Shown: piece after piece, positions 1-11,439 of the stretch
Numbering within the stretch: position 1 is the stretch's first letter
Layout: each line of letters starts with the position of its first letter
Assembly: GCF_000516985.1 (NCBI RefSeq)
Contig: NW_006917096.1
Location: 3,829,606 to 3,893,605, forward strand
From: Pestalotiopsis fici W106-1
Taxonomy: Eukaryota; Ascomycota; Sordariomycetes; Amphisphaeriales; Sporocadaceae
Direction of reading: 5' to 3'
Length of the DNA: 64,000 bases
The notes under the pieces: generated by a model
What the model was told of the DNA's origin: nothing
The model's input: the letters and a program-made list of their open reading frames with translations, nothing else
The model's database searches: none
Made by a program: the position numbers and the translations under genes

Positions 1-631
1 CTATCAGCGCCCCCAGTGGAAACATACTAAAATAAGTATGTATTACTCAATATTACTCAAGTTATTCCTACTTTAACAAAGGCATAGGCTTGACTGATTT
101 ATTTCTCTCGTTGCGTCTATGTGATTTCATATATACCAAATATTTATCATTATATATGAAAGCAAGAATAATACAATTGCGATTCAGTCCAGTGCGTGCA
201 CGTGAACAAGATTGCGAGCCGTCACAAAAGGGTGAGACGCTGCAACCCTACCCAAACGCGCCTTTGCCCCGCCCGTCATTAATAATTCGCACGTCATGTC
301 CACACAGCTAAACAACTGCGGAGGTCCCTGCATAATGGCCTGAGACGATGGGATTTCGGCATAGTCGGGGGGGTTTTGTCTTGTGTCTCAATGACAAGAG
401 AGTGAGAAAAGTCTGCAATAGACCCCATCTCAGGCACGACCCAAAATCACTCATTTTTTTTTTCCCTCCAAGGGACTAAACGACCAGTTTCCCTTACGTA
501 CCTCGTTTCCGTTTCTGTGCAACTCAAGTTTGCAACGATTTGTCCGTCTGTCTGTCTAGGTCAAACCACGAATAGAGCAGAGGATCAATTTCCCAAAACA
601 AGCAAAGAAGGGAGAGAAAGAAACGACAAGT
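1..631. other. 5' intergenic stretch, no gene seen
   Basis: I see no coding pattern here. The last 100 bases before the ATG at 632 are A/C-rich, with an AAACGACAAGT context just before it, as in a fungal 5' leader. A T-run lies near 455-463. Confidence 0.5.
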
Positions 632-1640
632 ATGGCAGATTCACAACAGCCCCTCCGTATCGGATTCGTTCCGGAGCACTTCTCCACACCTATCCACTTT
701 GCAAAGAAACACTTCGGCCTTTCCGCCGCCTTGATCCCGTTTCCATCTGGCACCGGACATATGATCACAGCCCTACGGGGAGGTGAGATCGATGTCGGCA
801 TTGGTTTGACCGAAGCCTGGGTTGCTGGCTTGGGAAAAGAGGACACCCCCGACGATGGCGGTTATAGAATTTTGGGCACTTATGTTGAAACTCCTCTTTG
901 TAAGAACCGGTTTTTCATCATCTTTTTTTTTTTGTCCTTGTCCCCATTCGCCTTCTCATCTTCACAAATGTTGAGGTTTCCTATAATGGCGCGGCTGACA
1001 CATTCTATGCACGGCAGGCTGGGCCATCTCCACTGGTGCCGAGCGACCGGACATCTCGTCCGTGAGCTCGCTCAAGAACTCCAAGATTGGCATTTCCCGA
1101 CTGGGATCGGGCTCACAGGTTATGGGTTACGTGCTGGCTGACGAGCAGGGCTGGCTCACCCCCTCGTCATCCCCCTATGCAGACTTTGTCATCCTGCAGA
1201 CATTTGACAAGCTGCGCAATGCTGTCAATGACGGCACTGCCGACTTCTTCATGTGGGAACACTTCACGTCCAAGAGGTATTATGACTCTGGTGAGATACG
1301 CAAGGTCGGTCAAATCTACACGCCTTGGAGTAGCTGGAAGATTGTGGCCTCGACCTCGAGTACCCAATTGAACAACGATGCCCGGCTGAAGGACCTTTTC
1401 GAGAAGTTAGACCAGGGCACCAAGTACTTCCTCGGTCATCCTGATGAGGCGGTCAAGTATATCAGCACGGAGCTGGACTACTCGGAGGAAGATGCTCGGG
1501 AGTGGCTCAAGACAGTGAAGTTTGCAGACAATGTGGCTGGAGTTGACACAAAGGTCATTGAAGGATGCATCTCCAGTTTGCAAAAAGCTGGTGTTCTGAA
1601 AGAGGGCAAAGGATTGCAGGCCCAGCAAATGCTAGTATAG
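632..1640 (+). CDS. Periplasmic-binding-protein-fold (PBP type II, Ca3427-like) protein
   Basis: Two exons, 632-899 and 1018-1640 (intron GTAAGA...CAG, 118 nt), give 296 residues; the join splits a Cys codon (T|GC). The N-terminus (LRIGFVPEHFSTP, then ALRGGEIDVGIGLTEAWVAG) is the typical first lobe of a type II periplasmic binding protein, and the second exon carries the substrate-cleft style segments SRLGSGSQVMGYVLA and NDGTADFFMWEHFTS. There is no signal peptide or membrane segment, so it is probably cytosolic. Fungal proteins of this fold, exemplified by the Candida protein Ca3427, resemble bacterial NMT1/ThiY or sulfonate-binding subunits but lack a partner transporter. The ligand is unknown; I infer binding of a small organic molecule rather than catalysis. 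No transporter gene adjoins it. Confidence 0.85.
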
Positions 1641-2321
1641 AGGAATGATTCATTGGCCTCCATCCCATGATCAAGCTAGGAAGAAGATAGAGGCGGGCGT
1701 TTATTCTTAAATGTACAATGCCAGATGTCCCAGTTTTGAGCATTTCATCAAGAGCCATTCAAAAAAAATTTCCTATCAATGATCATAATCTTTCGATGTT
1801 CGAAAGAAAGAAAGAAAAGGCGCGTCTCATACACAAACATATCTGGGTATATGGGTTTATAGGTACATTAATCAATGAGTACTAGGAGAGGTGTCGACAA
1901 CCTGCAGTAGTAGACAGGGGGAGCTTTAGCATGTCCCCAATAATACCCCGCCAACTTGAATACTGGACGGAAATCTAGGTACCTACACTACCTACCTACC
2001 TACCTACCTACATTTATCCAGCTATGTTTTAAGACAAGGACAGGCCAAGTCATATATATTCTTTGCTGATACTCGTCGAGACAGCTTCAACGTTCCGTGC
2101 CCCTGATTTATGAAATTGAACAGCTTCCCTCGCTCGTGTATTTCGACTTTGCCAGCTCCTTCCAATTTCCCTTCCAAGCATGACCTTCGACTAGATATAC
2201 CAGAATCTACCTCGGGCCACTCGCAACGTGAACGTCAATTTGCTTCACACGCACATCCTCCAAACCTTCAAACGCCTGCCAGGTTTTCCAGACTCTGGAG
2301 TCGCCGCGGTCCAGCTCGACA
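1641..2321. other. Intergenic, with CTAC microsatellite and promoter of next gene
   Basis: Contains AAAGAAAGAAAG near 1803-1818 and a CTAC tetranucleotide run at about 1988-2011. The last 200 bases are C/T-rich and probably form the promoter and leader of the gene at 2322. No gene was recognised. Confidence 0.5.
1988..2011. repeat. (CTAC)n microsatellite
   Basis: Six tandem CTAC units, directly visible, preceded by a CTAGGTACCTAC palindromic stretch at about 1976-1987. Confidence 0.9.
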
Positions 2322-3167
2322 ATGTCGCTCCCGCGCTCCGTTCAGACCCGGCTGTTTACCTTCTCATCATTTGCACCTTTGCGACAGACCCTTGTGCGCC
2401 CCAGAAGACCGCATGCTCGTTTCGAGTCCACCAAGGCCTCGTCCGCGCCCAAGACGACCACAACATCATCCCAGCCTTGCGCCGACCTCACAGCAAAGCA
2501 AGCCGGTCGCCTCGATAAAGTGATCACGCGCACCCAACGCTGGCTCCCGAAGCGGTTCCATGCCCCGCTGCAAAACTTTCGCTCTGCGCCCGGGTCGCAT
2601 ATCGTCGGCTTCCTGCTGATCCACGAGCTGACGGCGATTGTGCCGCTGTTCGGACTCGCGGCCGCCTTTCACTACTACGACATTGTGCCCGCGGGCTATG
2701 TCTTTGGGCCCTGGGCGCCGTATGTGCAGGATGGCGCTTTCAAGGTGCTGCGATACTTTAGAAGAAAGAACTATTTTGGCATGGGCGAAGAGGATGCAAG
2801 GGAGGGCGAGCAGAGATTCGAGGAAGACCTGAACCGGGAGGCCGAGCGGGAGGGCAAAGGTCAATCCAAGGGCGTCTTGGCGCTCTGGGGCAGGATCCGA
2901 GGTCAGAACCAGAAACCTGACGAGAGCAGCGTGCAAGACGTGGCCGAGCAAGCAAAGAGCAAGACGCGGCGAGCAGTAGAGCTGGCAAGGGAAAAGGTCA
3001 CTCTCAAGAATACCGAGGCTGGCTACAAGATTGGCGTTCAGCTGGTTGCTGCTTATGCTATCGTCAAGGTGCTGCTGATCCCAAGGATAGCATTCTCTCT
3101 TTGGGTTACCCCTTCATTTGTTAGGAGCGTCGCATGGGCACGGAGAAGTTTGTTTAAGCGGGCATAA
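2322..3167 (+). CDS. Mitochondrial inner-membrane protein, Mrx11-like family
   Basis: Single exon, 281 residues. The N-terminus is Arg/Ser/Thr-rich without acids for about 35 residues (MSLPRSVQTRLFTFSSF...), as in a mitochondrial transit peptide. A hydrophobic segment with the sequence HIVGFLLIHELTAIVPLFGL lies at about residues 92-111 and a second, QLVAAYAIVKVLLIP, near 239-253; between them is a charged, probably helical region. HELTAIVP followed by a GPWAPY-like region recalls the fungal family of yeast YPL041C (Mrx11), a component found with the mitochondrial expression machinery; this assignment is from memory and moderate. The molecular role is unknown. It converges on the NDK gene downstream. 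Confidence 0.75.
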   Translation: MSLPRSVQTRLFTFSSFAPLRQTLVRPRRPHARFESTKASSAPKTTTTSSQPCADLTAKQAGRLDKVITRTQRWLPKRFHAPLQNFRSAPGSHIVGFLLIHELTAIVPLFGLAAAFHYYDIVPAGYVFGPWAPYVQDGAFKVLRYFRRKNYFGMGEEDAREGEQRFEEDLNREAEREGKGQSKGVLALWGRIRGQNQKPDESSVQDVAEQAKSKTRRAVELAREKVTLKNTEAGYKIGVQLVAAYAIVKVLLIPRIAFSLWVTPSFVRSVAWARRSLFKRA

Positions 3168-3582
3168 CGAATCGAGTGCCGGTGTATGTTGTATCTTTGT
3201 ACCATGCTATTGTAACACTGAGTTTTGCCGCTTATAACAATATTAACATATCATATAGTATGTGCTTTTCAGTACATTTACCCTCAATGGCAATGGCCAT
3301 ATGTACTCAGCCTGTTGCATAAAATCCTGCTCAATTGCTAAAGTTGAGCATGGGCTGCATATCAAACAGCTTTTAACTAGTGCTGTTGCAAGTCTATCCA
3401 AGTGTGATAGTACCCTTGAAGCAATCGTGCACTCATCTAGCAGGTACTGGGGACAGCTTGTGTCATCTACTGGCGCCGTATTTTATTTGTCCTTGTTCAA
3501 GACTTAGGATGAGATACCTTTCTATCAACAGTTGTACCAAAAGACATCCAGTATTCTCCCGCCCTCAAGTCAGGTGCGACAT
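3168..3582. other. Convergent intergenic region
   Basis: Lies between the 3' ends of the gene at 2322-3167 (+) and NDK (-). AT-rich 3'UTR-like sequence follows 3168 (AATATTAACATATCATATAG near 3239-3258). No gene seen. Confidence 0.5.
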
Positions 3583-4368
3583 TTATGCCTTCTCGTAGAT
3601 CCAGGAAGCGCTGTGGCTCTGGTAGTTGATGACCTCACCCTCCTTGAACCAGAGAGCAATCTCCTTCTTGGCGTTCTCAACGCTGTCGGAGCCGTGGCAG
3701 ACGTTGCGGCCGACCTGCAAAGGAAACGGTATTAGCATGCTGTGTTTTTTTTCTTGTAGACTCACTAGAGTTCATCGCTCAATTGGCACAAGGGCACTAC
3801 TCACATCGATGGCGAAGTCACCACGGATGGTGCCAGGGGCGGAAGCCAGAGGGTTGGTGGCACCGAGGAGGACACGGCCAGTCTTGACGGCGTCACGGCC
3901 CTCCCAGACCATGGCGGCAATGGGGCCGCTCAGCATGTCTGTGTAATTTCGTAGTCAGCTACCGTCGTGTGGTGTTGATCGTTCAAAACCGTTGGCACAT
4001 ACACTGAACCAGACCGGGGAAGAAAGGCTTCTCCTTGAGATCGGCGTAGTGGGTCTCGAGGTGCTCCTTGGAAGGAGAGACGAGCTTCAGGGCAACCAGC
4101 TTGTAGCTAGAAAGACGAGGTCAGCTGTAATTCAGATTCGCCGAGGCAGCCCTTGTCTTTCCGCTGCCATGCAGGAGAGGGAACCATACCCGCGGTTCTC
4201 GAAGCGGCTGATGATGGGGCCGACAAGGCCACGCTGGACACCATCAGGCTTGATGGCGATGAAGCTGTACAAGGAAAGTCGGTCAGTCAATAAACACCTG
4301 CACGCAAGTCGTATATATGGGCAGAGCCATTGGCCTTGCTGGATAACTCACGTCTGCTCGGTAGCCAT
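3583..4368 (-). CDS. ndk1: Nucleoside diphosphate kinase
   Basis: Five exons on the minus strand: 4368-4352, 4264-4190, 4106-4003, 3938-3805, 3714-3583, giving 153 residues, the normal NDK length. The first exon is 17 nt and codes only MATEQT. The enzyme transfers the gamma-phosphate between nucleoside triphosphates and diphosphates through a phospho-histidine. Family motifs visible after splicing include [29 protein letters not shown], the [11 protein letters not shown] region and RNVCHGSDS with the catalytic His117. All five exon joins keep frame. The reading frame stays open upstream of this ATG for 169 codons back to another ATG at 4875 (see the separate entry), so an extended form is possible; the short form is the usual fungal enzyme. 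Confidence 0.96.
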
Positions 4369-4875
4369 TTTGATTTCTGGTTCGGGGATGGAGACCGTTT
4401 CTTTTGTGGTTCGTAAGATGGATGGAGTAGAATTGTTGTTCAACTGCCGGAAGAAAAGAAGGAGACTGATGAAAAACAGCAGGCCGGCGACGAGAAAAAA
4501 GTACGGAGTGAGGGGTCGTCCGTTTGCTCGTCGGCCCTGGTCTCCATGATGGCGGGGCTTTGAACCCGAGCCAGGAGGGGCCTGATTGGCTTTTCTGTCT
4601 CGGCTGGTCCAGGCCGCCTCTGGTTCTGCTTGTACTTGCTTTGGCGCTGGCGATGCATGTGCTAGGCCTGCTAGTAGAGCATTGGCTGGCTCTGGATGCG
4701 TGGCAGGAGGTTCAAGGGCGGCATTGGATGCGTCTGCAGTCTCTCCAGAGCTGAGCGATGTGGATTTTGACGAACGTGTCTCATCCCACGACTGGAGGCG
4801 GTCTGTGTGGCCTAGGGTGCCGGTTTTTTCCTCTCTCCTCTGGGTAAAGATACTGGGCTCTTCTTGTTTAGACAT
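4369..4875 (-). other. In-frame open extension upstream of NDK, with a possible membrane anchor
   Basis: From the ATG at 4875 the minus-strand frame runs 169 codons without a stop directly into the NDK start codon at 4368. It would encode a Ser/Pro/Ala/Glu-rich disordered region and then a hydrophobic stretch, PYFFLVAGLLFFISLLLFF, near residues 130-148, followed by a polar linker. The hydrophobic stretch comes from a pyrimidine-rich tract that could equally be ordinary 5' leader or promoter. A chance open frame this long is uncommon but not impossible. It could be an N-terminal extension producing a membrane-anchored NDK of 322 residues, or untranslated sequence. Confidence 0.35.
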
Positions 4876-6026
4876 GACGATGCTGTTGTCCCAAAGTATT
4901 CTTCCGACAATTTGCAAAGTCCGCTTAATCTTCTCGTCTCAATTGTAGAGTATCAATAGCAACATTGAAACATCAACTGGCCGTACCAAGGTCGGGTATA
5001 AGTACCTAGGTAGGCAAAAAGCCAATAAATTTGGACCAGGCCGTAACAACTGCACCTTTTAATAGGTAGGCGTGTAGTCAACTCTGGAAATCAAAATTGA
5101 TCAAGAAGTTTATCAAGGACGAACAGACGGCAGCAGACTGACGAGATGCAAAACATGAAAGCAGATACAGAGATATTTCGCAATGCTTATATTCCCATTG
5201 ACAGTTGCTCTCGCGTTCCACGCATATGTTCTGTTGTTCATTAATGCAAAGCTCAAAGGGGGTCGGAAAATGGCGGTCCACGATGCATGTGGTAAAGCCG
5301 CTATTTGGACACTGGTATACAAAGAATTATACCTTACATTACCTACGAGTCATCATCAATCAGCAGCAAAGAGGTTGTATACAAAATCACCAACGATATT
5401 GCCGGCAGTGAAAGAGAGTCAATTTTCTAATTATATATCAAAAATATCTGGTGTTATATGAGAATGGTAATCAGAGTTATTAGACACAAAGTACAACTGA
5501 CGAGACATATGAAGTTTCTGCCAGTGGTTGAACATTGAGTCAATTGATACTGGTTGGCATTGCACACACGTTGCAGCTGTACTTAACGTAGCAGCAGTCT
5601 ACTGGTCCCTGACTTTCTTCCATCTTGTGTTCCCTTGGCTGGCTGGGATTTAGCACCTTGGGCCTCTATGTAGGCTGGCGGGGGCCCCCAGACCTGACTC
5701 GTATGGAGCCAAGCTCCTTTTGGGAGCTACCCGAGCACCAAGGGTGGTAGGGAGCGGTAACACCACCGTCATTCCCAAAGCAACCAAGTTGACAGCTGGA
5801 GCTTTTAGCAACTTGGACTTCGACATTCATACCAGATCAATCCCATCTGTCGAGGGAGCATCGAGGGAGCATTCTCGACATTTATTCACAATCCATCAAT
5901 TTCCAACCGCCCTTTGGCATAAACACCGCTCAATGGTCTGCTAGCCAATGATTCCATCTCTAGCCCTTTCAAAGTAGTTTCCGATTCAGACTGCATCTCC
6001 CCGCGTCTTGGGGCGTATAGACCAAG
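4876..6026. other. Intergenic region between divergent NDK and glucosidase II genes
   Basis: Shared upstream region of the NDK and GH31 genes. It contains TACCTAGGTAGG near 5003-5014 and AT-rich segments around 5060-5460. The last 300 bases before 6027 are C/T-rich, as in a fungal leader. No gene seen. Confidence 0.5.
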
Positions 6027-9000
6027 ATGCGGAGCTCAAGTCAACTGTCCTGGCGCTGGACATCCTACCTCTGCCTTCTCTCCATTCTCTGCGCCCTATT
6101 TACGCCGGCCGGTAAGTTATAGATTTCAGCCAGTCCCCGTATAATCGCCCGTGACAGTAGCTCATTGCCTGTCACAGTCATGGTGAAAGAGAACGACTTC
6201 AAGAAGTGCAGTCAGTCAGGCTTCTGTAAGCGGAACCGAGCTTACGCCGACCACGTCGAGATCCAGGGCGCCGCCTGGCAAGCACCCTATAAAATCTCAT
6301 CCGACAAGGCCTCCTTCAAGGACGGTCAATTCCAAGCAACCATTTTGAAGACCGTCGACGATGATGGAAGGACAGTTACCCTCCCAGTGACTGTTTCGTT
6401 CCTCAAGTCGGGTGCCGCACGAGTCACCATCGATGAGGAGAAGCGCCAATTGAAAGATATCGAGTTACGCCATGATAGCTCGGCCCGAAAAGAAAGATAC
6501 AATGAGGCCGAGAAATGGGTGATTGTCGGAGGTTTGACTCTTGACAAGGATGCCACTGTTGCACAACAGAGCGAGACGGGCATGACCGTCAAGTACGGTC
6601 CCGATTCATCCTTTGAGGCTGAGATTAAATATGCACCCTTTGGTATCGACTTCAAGCGTGATGGCGCTGTCCAGGTTAAACTCAACGACCGCGGGCTTTT
6701 GAACATGGAACATTGGAGAGCAAAGGTGGAAAAGGCCGAACCTGAAAAGGCAGAAGGCGAGGATGGTGAGAAGCAGGAGAATAAAGCCGAGCCGGCAGAG
6801 GTCCCTGCCTACCTTGACGAGGGCACCTGGTTCGAGGAGACGTTTGGTGGAAATACCGATACCAAGCCTCGTGGTCCCGAGAGTGTTGCTCTTGACATCA
6901 CTTTCCCCGGCTATGAGCATGTGTTTGGCATTCCCGAACACACTGGGCCTCTGTCTTTGAAGGAAACCCGTGGCGGCGACGGCAACTACAACGAGCCCTA
7001 CAGGTTGTACAACGCTGATGTTTTCGAGTACATCCTCGATAGCCCCATGACTCTGTACGGGGCCATTCCGCTGATGCAAGCCCAGCGGAAAGACTCTACT
7101 GTTGGTGTCTTCTGGCTCAACGGTGCTGAGACCTGGATTGATATTGTCAAGGCCAAGGAGAGCAAGAACCCCCTGGCACTTGGTCTGGGTTCCAAGACCA
7201 GCACGCATACGCATTGGATCTCGGAATCTGGCCTGCTAGACGTGTTCGTTTTCCTCGGTCCCACTCCCCAGGACATCAGTAAGACATATGGCGAGCTTAC
7301 TGGCACAACCGCTATGCCCGCAGAGTTTGCCATTGGCTACCACCAATGCCGCTGGAACTACGTCTCTGATGACGATGTGAAGGAGGTTGATCGCAAAATG
7401 GACAAGTTCAAGATTCCATACGATGTCATTTGGCTAGACATTGAGTATACCGATGAGAAGAAGTACTTCACGTGGGACCCCAATATGTTTGCAGACCCCG
7501 TCTCCATGGGCAAGCAACTCGACGACCACGGACGGAAGCTGGTTGTCATTATTGACCCTCATATCAAGAATACTGGTGGCTACCACGTCATCGACGAGCT
7601 CAAATCCAAGGGTCTGGCAGTCAAGAACAACAAGGGCAATGACTTTGAAGGCTGGTGCTGGCCCGGCTCTTCCATGTGGGTGGATTGCTTCAACCCTGCT
7701 GCCATCAAGTGGTGGACATCGCTCTTCAAGTACGATGCGTTCAAGGGCACCCTGGAGAATACCTATTTGTGGAACGACATGAACGAGCCGTCCGTTTTCA
7801 ACGGGCCTGAGGTCACAATGCCAAAGGACAACCTCCACCATGGTGGTTGGGAACACCGGGACGTTCACAACATCAATGGCATGACCTTTCATAATGCAAC
7901 CTTTGAAGCCCTTTTGAGTCGCAAGAAGGGCGAGCTTCATCGACCCTTTATTCTCACGCGTTCCTTTTTTGCTGGCTCCCAACGTCTGGGCGCCATGTGG
8001 ACCGGTGATAACCAGGCCAGTTGGGAGCATCTCGGCGCAGCCGTACCCATGATCCTCGCGCAGGGAATCTCTGGCTTCCCTTTCGCTGGAGCTGACGTTG
8101 GTGGATTCTTTGGCAACCCTGAACTGGAGCTGCAATCACGGTGGTACCAAGCCGGTGCCTTCTATCCCTTCTTCCGCGGCCACGCGCATATTGATGCTCG
8201 TCGTCGTGAGCCTTACATGGCTGCTGAACCATACCGGTCCATCATCACTGCAGCCCTGCGTCTCCGCTACAGCCTCATGCCATCATGGTACACTGCGTTT
8301 TTCCACGCCCACCGGGACGGCAGCCCGATCATCCGCCCCATGTACTGGACGCACCCTAGCGAAGAAAGTGGCTTTGCCGTTGACGATCAGTTCTTTGTTG
8401 GCACAACCGGTCTCCTGGTCAAGCCCATCGTCGAAAAGGAAAAGGTAACAGCTGATATCTACATTCCCGACAATGCAATCTATTACGACTATTTTACATA
8501 CGAGAAGCTCTCTACACACCAGGGCAAGACAGTCTCGATCGATGCTCCGATTGAGAAGATCCCCATTGTGATGCGCGGCGGCCACATTTTCCCGCGCCGC
8601 GATACCCCTCGCCGCTCGACACAACTCATGAAATTCGACGACTACACTCTTGTTGTTACCCTTGGCAAAGACTTGACAGCTCACGGAGAGCTATATGTCG
8701 ACGATGGTGATTCCTTTGATTACCAAAAGGGACAGTACATTCATAGAGTCTTCGACTTCCATCAGTGGGTTTTGACTTCCACTGCTGCACCTAGTGATGA
8801 GGGCAAGAACCTTCGCGAGGGCGATTGGCTCAAGAAGTTCCATGATGTCAGCTTTGATAAAATTATCATCATCGGTGCTCCATCATCCTGGGAGGGCAAG
8901 ACAGAAATCGAGGTCCTCTCTGGTGGCAAGAAGACCAAGGTCCCCTTCCACTTCAACAAAGCCGAAGGCAGTCGTGCTGCTTTTGCTACCGTTGGGCGCA

Positions 9001-9044
9001 TTGGTGCTAGAGTCGGCGCAGACTGGGAGATTGATTTTGCTTAG
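6027..9044 (+). CDS. Glucosidase II alpha subunit (GH31)
   Basis: Exons 6027-6111 and 6178-9044 (intron GTAAGT...CAG, 66 nt; join G|TC), 983 residues. The first exon codes a signal peptide (SYLCLLSILCALFTPA core), after which the mature N-terminus VKENDFKKCSQSGFCKRN is diagnostic of the ER glucosidase II catalytic subunit. The enzyme trims the two inner glucoses of N-glycans during the calnexin cycle. The GH31 nucleophile motif LWNDMNEPSVF places the catalytic Asp at residue 562, and the acid/base motif TGDNQASWEHL places Asp at 639. A Glu/Lys-rich linker lies near residues 210-230, where the family is variable. There is no C-terminal HDEL-type signal, as expected because the beta subunit carries it. 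The beta subunit gene is not in the window. Confidence 0.97.
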
Positions 9045-10188
9045 ACGTAAGAAGTATCTAGGGCATGGTTGCATGATGACTGTATAACCTACAAGAACAA
9101 GAACTGGACCGGGGCGTGTTAGGCCTCGTGATAAACCCATTTTGCTAGAGCGATATTATACCACCAAATATTGACATGACTTGTTCTGCTTGTGTTTTCC
9201 TCGCTCTTTGATTACCCAAAACTATGGTTATATTCGAATGCTCGCCCGCCTTCCTTATGCCGGCGCGCAAGGCGACGTGCACAACGAAAACAGGTAGAAT
9301 AAACAAAAATTGGTCTCCCCAGTGAGCATTGAGCCCAGCCAGATGACAGGCCACTCCACCATGTGCACTGTAGGTCGCCCGCCCTTCGTCAAAGTTTGCT
9401 TGATCTCTTCAACGACGAAGAATGTAAGTTTGAGGAGAGAAGGGGAAAGTGGGATTTCCCAGCATGAAGGAATGGGACCTTTTATAGCCAGAATTACATG
9501 ACCTTTAGGCAACATCGTCCTTGTCAGGATGGCTGCTCGCTAGTCCTTTTCCGGGCTTTTTCGATGCGGCTTGCGACAAAGAAGGAGACAATAGGAGTGA
9601 CATCAGAAGGGTACATCTTGTTTCTCTGTCGTCTCCTCCACGGTACAGCTTGCATTGGATATTAAAATAAAATAAGAAATAAAGTGTTTTGCAAACAGAC
9701 CCTATTTCACTTTATATCCGAATGTGGACCTCTCAGCATTGAACTTGGTAGGCAGTCAGCCGCCATCACAATGTGGATTATCTCGGTCCATGCAACTGCC
9801 AGGACGTACTTTTATTTGCACCGCAATCCGATATAAGCAATCCATCACCCTTGATACTATGAATTGTTATCTCACCCTGCCAGTCACGTGGGTTGGATAT
9901 ACGAGAATGGTCAAGGCTCGGTCAGGCTTGATGCGGTATAGTTCCAAGTCGCTCTCGGAACTAACGACGGCATTGCCTGCGACGCACCTTCAACACGACA
10001 TAACTTGTTGCACTTTGGTATTTTCTCGATCTGCAATCGTGTGTGGGCTTGATCAATTTGCTACATTGATGAACAGGTGCGATTCGAGTCACATGCATAG
10101 ATTTGGAGCAATATCCCATCACTTGCTACGAGGCTGTCGTGAGGTGTGAAACACTCCTTTGTAGGAGTGCCATCGTGACATTCGCAAA
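9045..10188. other. Intergenic, no gene recognised
   Basis: About 1.1 kb. An open frame at 9724-10149 has no family resemblance, and I regard it as chance. The bases before 10189 probably hold the thioesterase promoter. Confidence 0.45.
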
Positions 10189-11439
10189 ATGGCACCAGAA
10201 ACGGTCAACGCAGCCGGCGGGCGTCTTACTTTTCAAGAACAATTGAAACTTATTGAGCTTCCGAGTGTTGCCTACGAAGGAAGTTTGGTGAAGCGTTTCA
10301 TGAGCCAAAGAGCGGCATACGTTCCTGGCAGCGATCTGCCAGTCACTAACGGCTCTACTTCCGGAGGGTTGCAAACGTTCGTACATAAAGCGGCTTATGG
10401 AGGTCATGTATACAGCCAGGCTGGACTGGCGGCATCAAAGACATTCGCGATGACTAGAGGGAAAACCCTTGGTGCTACAGCATCGAGTAGTTTTGGAATA
10501 CATGTAAGTAGGCAGAGGGGGGATTCATGATCAAATACGGCGCCTGTCCGACTACATGGCTTGATATGTGCACCATGATTGTATCATTTTTGACGAGTTA
10601 CTAATGGATCCGCCCAGACAATTCACGGATATTTTTCCGAGGCAGGTCTCTCAGATCGGCCGTTCATCTACGAGGTCACTGTGATTGCCGAAAACCGATC
10701 ATTTCATAATTTCTTGGTCAAGGTCCGGCAACCAACAAGGCCGAGCGTGGGTGCAGAGGGTGATCACTTTCCACTGGAAGACTCCGAGCAGACACTTGGC
10801 CCCGTTTGCTTCAGCGCCTTGGTCTCTTTTAGACCGGCTACAGCGTCACAAGTGAAGGTTCAGAGCCCTTCGGCGCAGACACGCTATGCGGAGATCCTGA
10901 GCTTACGACCAACCTGGGCTTGGGATCCCGCACCGCTGGTCGATATAGCCGGTATTATAGCAGCCTTGGAGACTTCAAAATTGGTGGGAACGTTCCCCAT
11001 CGTGGACATGAGAAAGGTCGACATGACGGCCTTCAACGAGGGTAAACCTCTTCACGAGAGACGTGAGCTCCTGCTCTACCGCCTGTTGGCGCCCCTACCC
11101 GATGCAGACCCGGACGCGCACATTTTGGCGCACGCATTTGAGGCCGACAGGAATGGTCTTCTGATGATTGGCAACCACGTTGGATTGGGCTTCAGCTACG
11201 GCCGCGCGGCGAGCTTGAGTTACTCGTTCGTTGTGCATGTTAACCCGTCGGATGCTGTAATGAAGTTTGGCGAGGATGAGTGGTGGATACAAGAAGCCAT
11301 CTTCCCGCGGGTTGAGGCCGGCCGAGGGATCATTATGAGCAAGATCTGGAGCCCCGGAGGAATACACGTAGCTACAGAATACCAGGACGGCATCATCCAG
11401 CGGCAGTTCAGACCGGGCGAGAGACAAGGTAAACTGTGA
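10189..11439 (+). CDS. Acyl-CoA thioesterase II (TesB-type)
   Basis: Exons 10189-10503 and 10618-11439 (intron 114 nt, donor GTAAGT, TACTAAT branch-point-like sequence near 10600-10606, acceptor CAG), 378 residues. The double-hotdog thioesterase pattern is visible: GGHVYSQAGLAASKT near residues 67-81, IHGYFSEAG at the exon junction, and the C-terminal hotdog with the run LLMIGNHVGLGFSYGRAASLSYSF. HILAHAFEADRNGLLM is the usual acidic segment before it. These enzymes hydrolyse acyl-CoA to free acid and CoA, often in peroxisomes or in lipid and secondary metabolism. The last three residues, GKL, are not a canonical SKL signal, so peroxisomal location is uncertain. No biosynthetic partner genes adjoin it. 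Confidence 0.88.

Noticed and set aside
4558..4575. T-arm-like GGGTTCAAAGCCC on the minus strand
   Set aside because: Stem pairing fails and no acceptor or anticodon stem can be formed around it.
6606..7214. 202-codon minus-strand open frame
   Set aside because: Antisense shadow of the GH31 gene.
7434..8135. 233-codon minus-strand open frame
   Set aside because: Antisense shadow of the GH31 catalytic region.
9724..10149. 141-codon plus-strand open frame
   Set aside because: No motif, signal peptide or family resemblance; amino-acid mix looks random.
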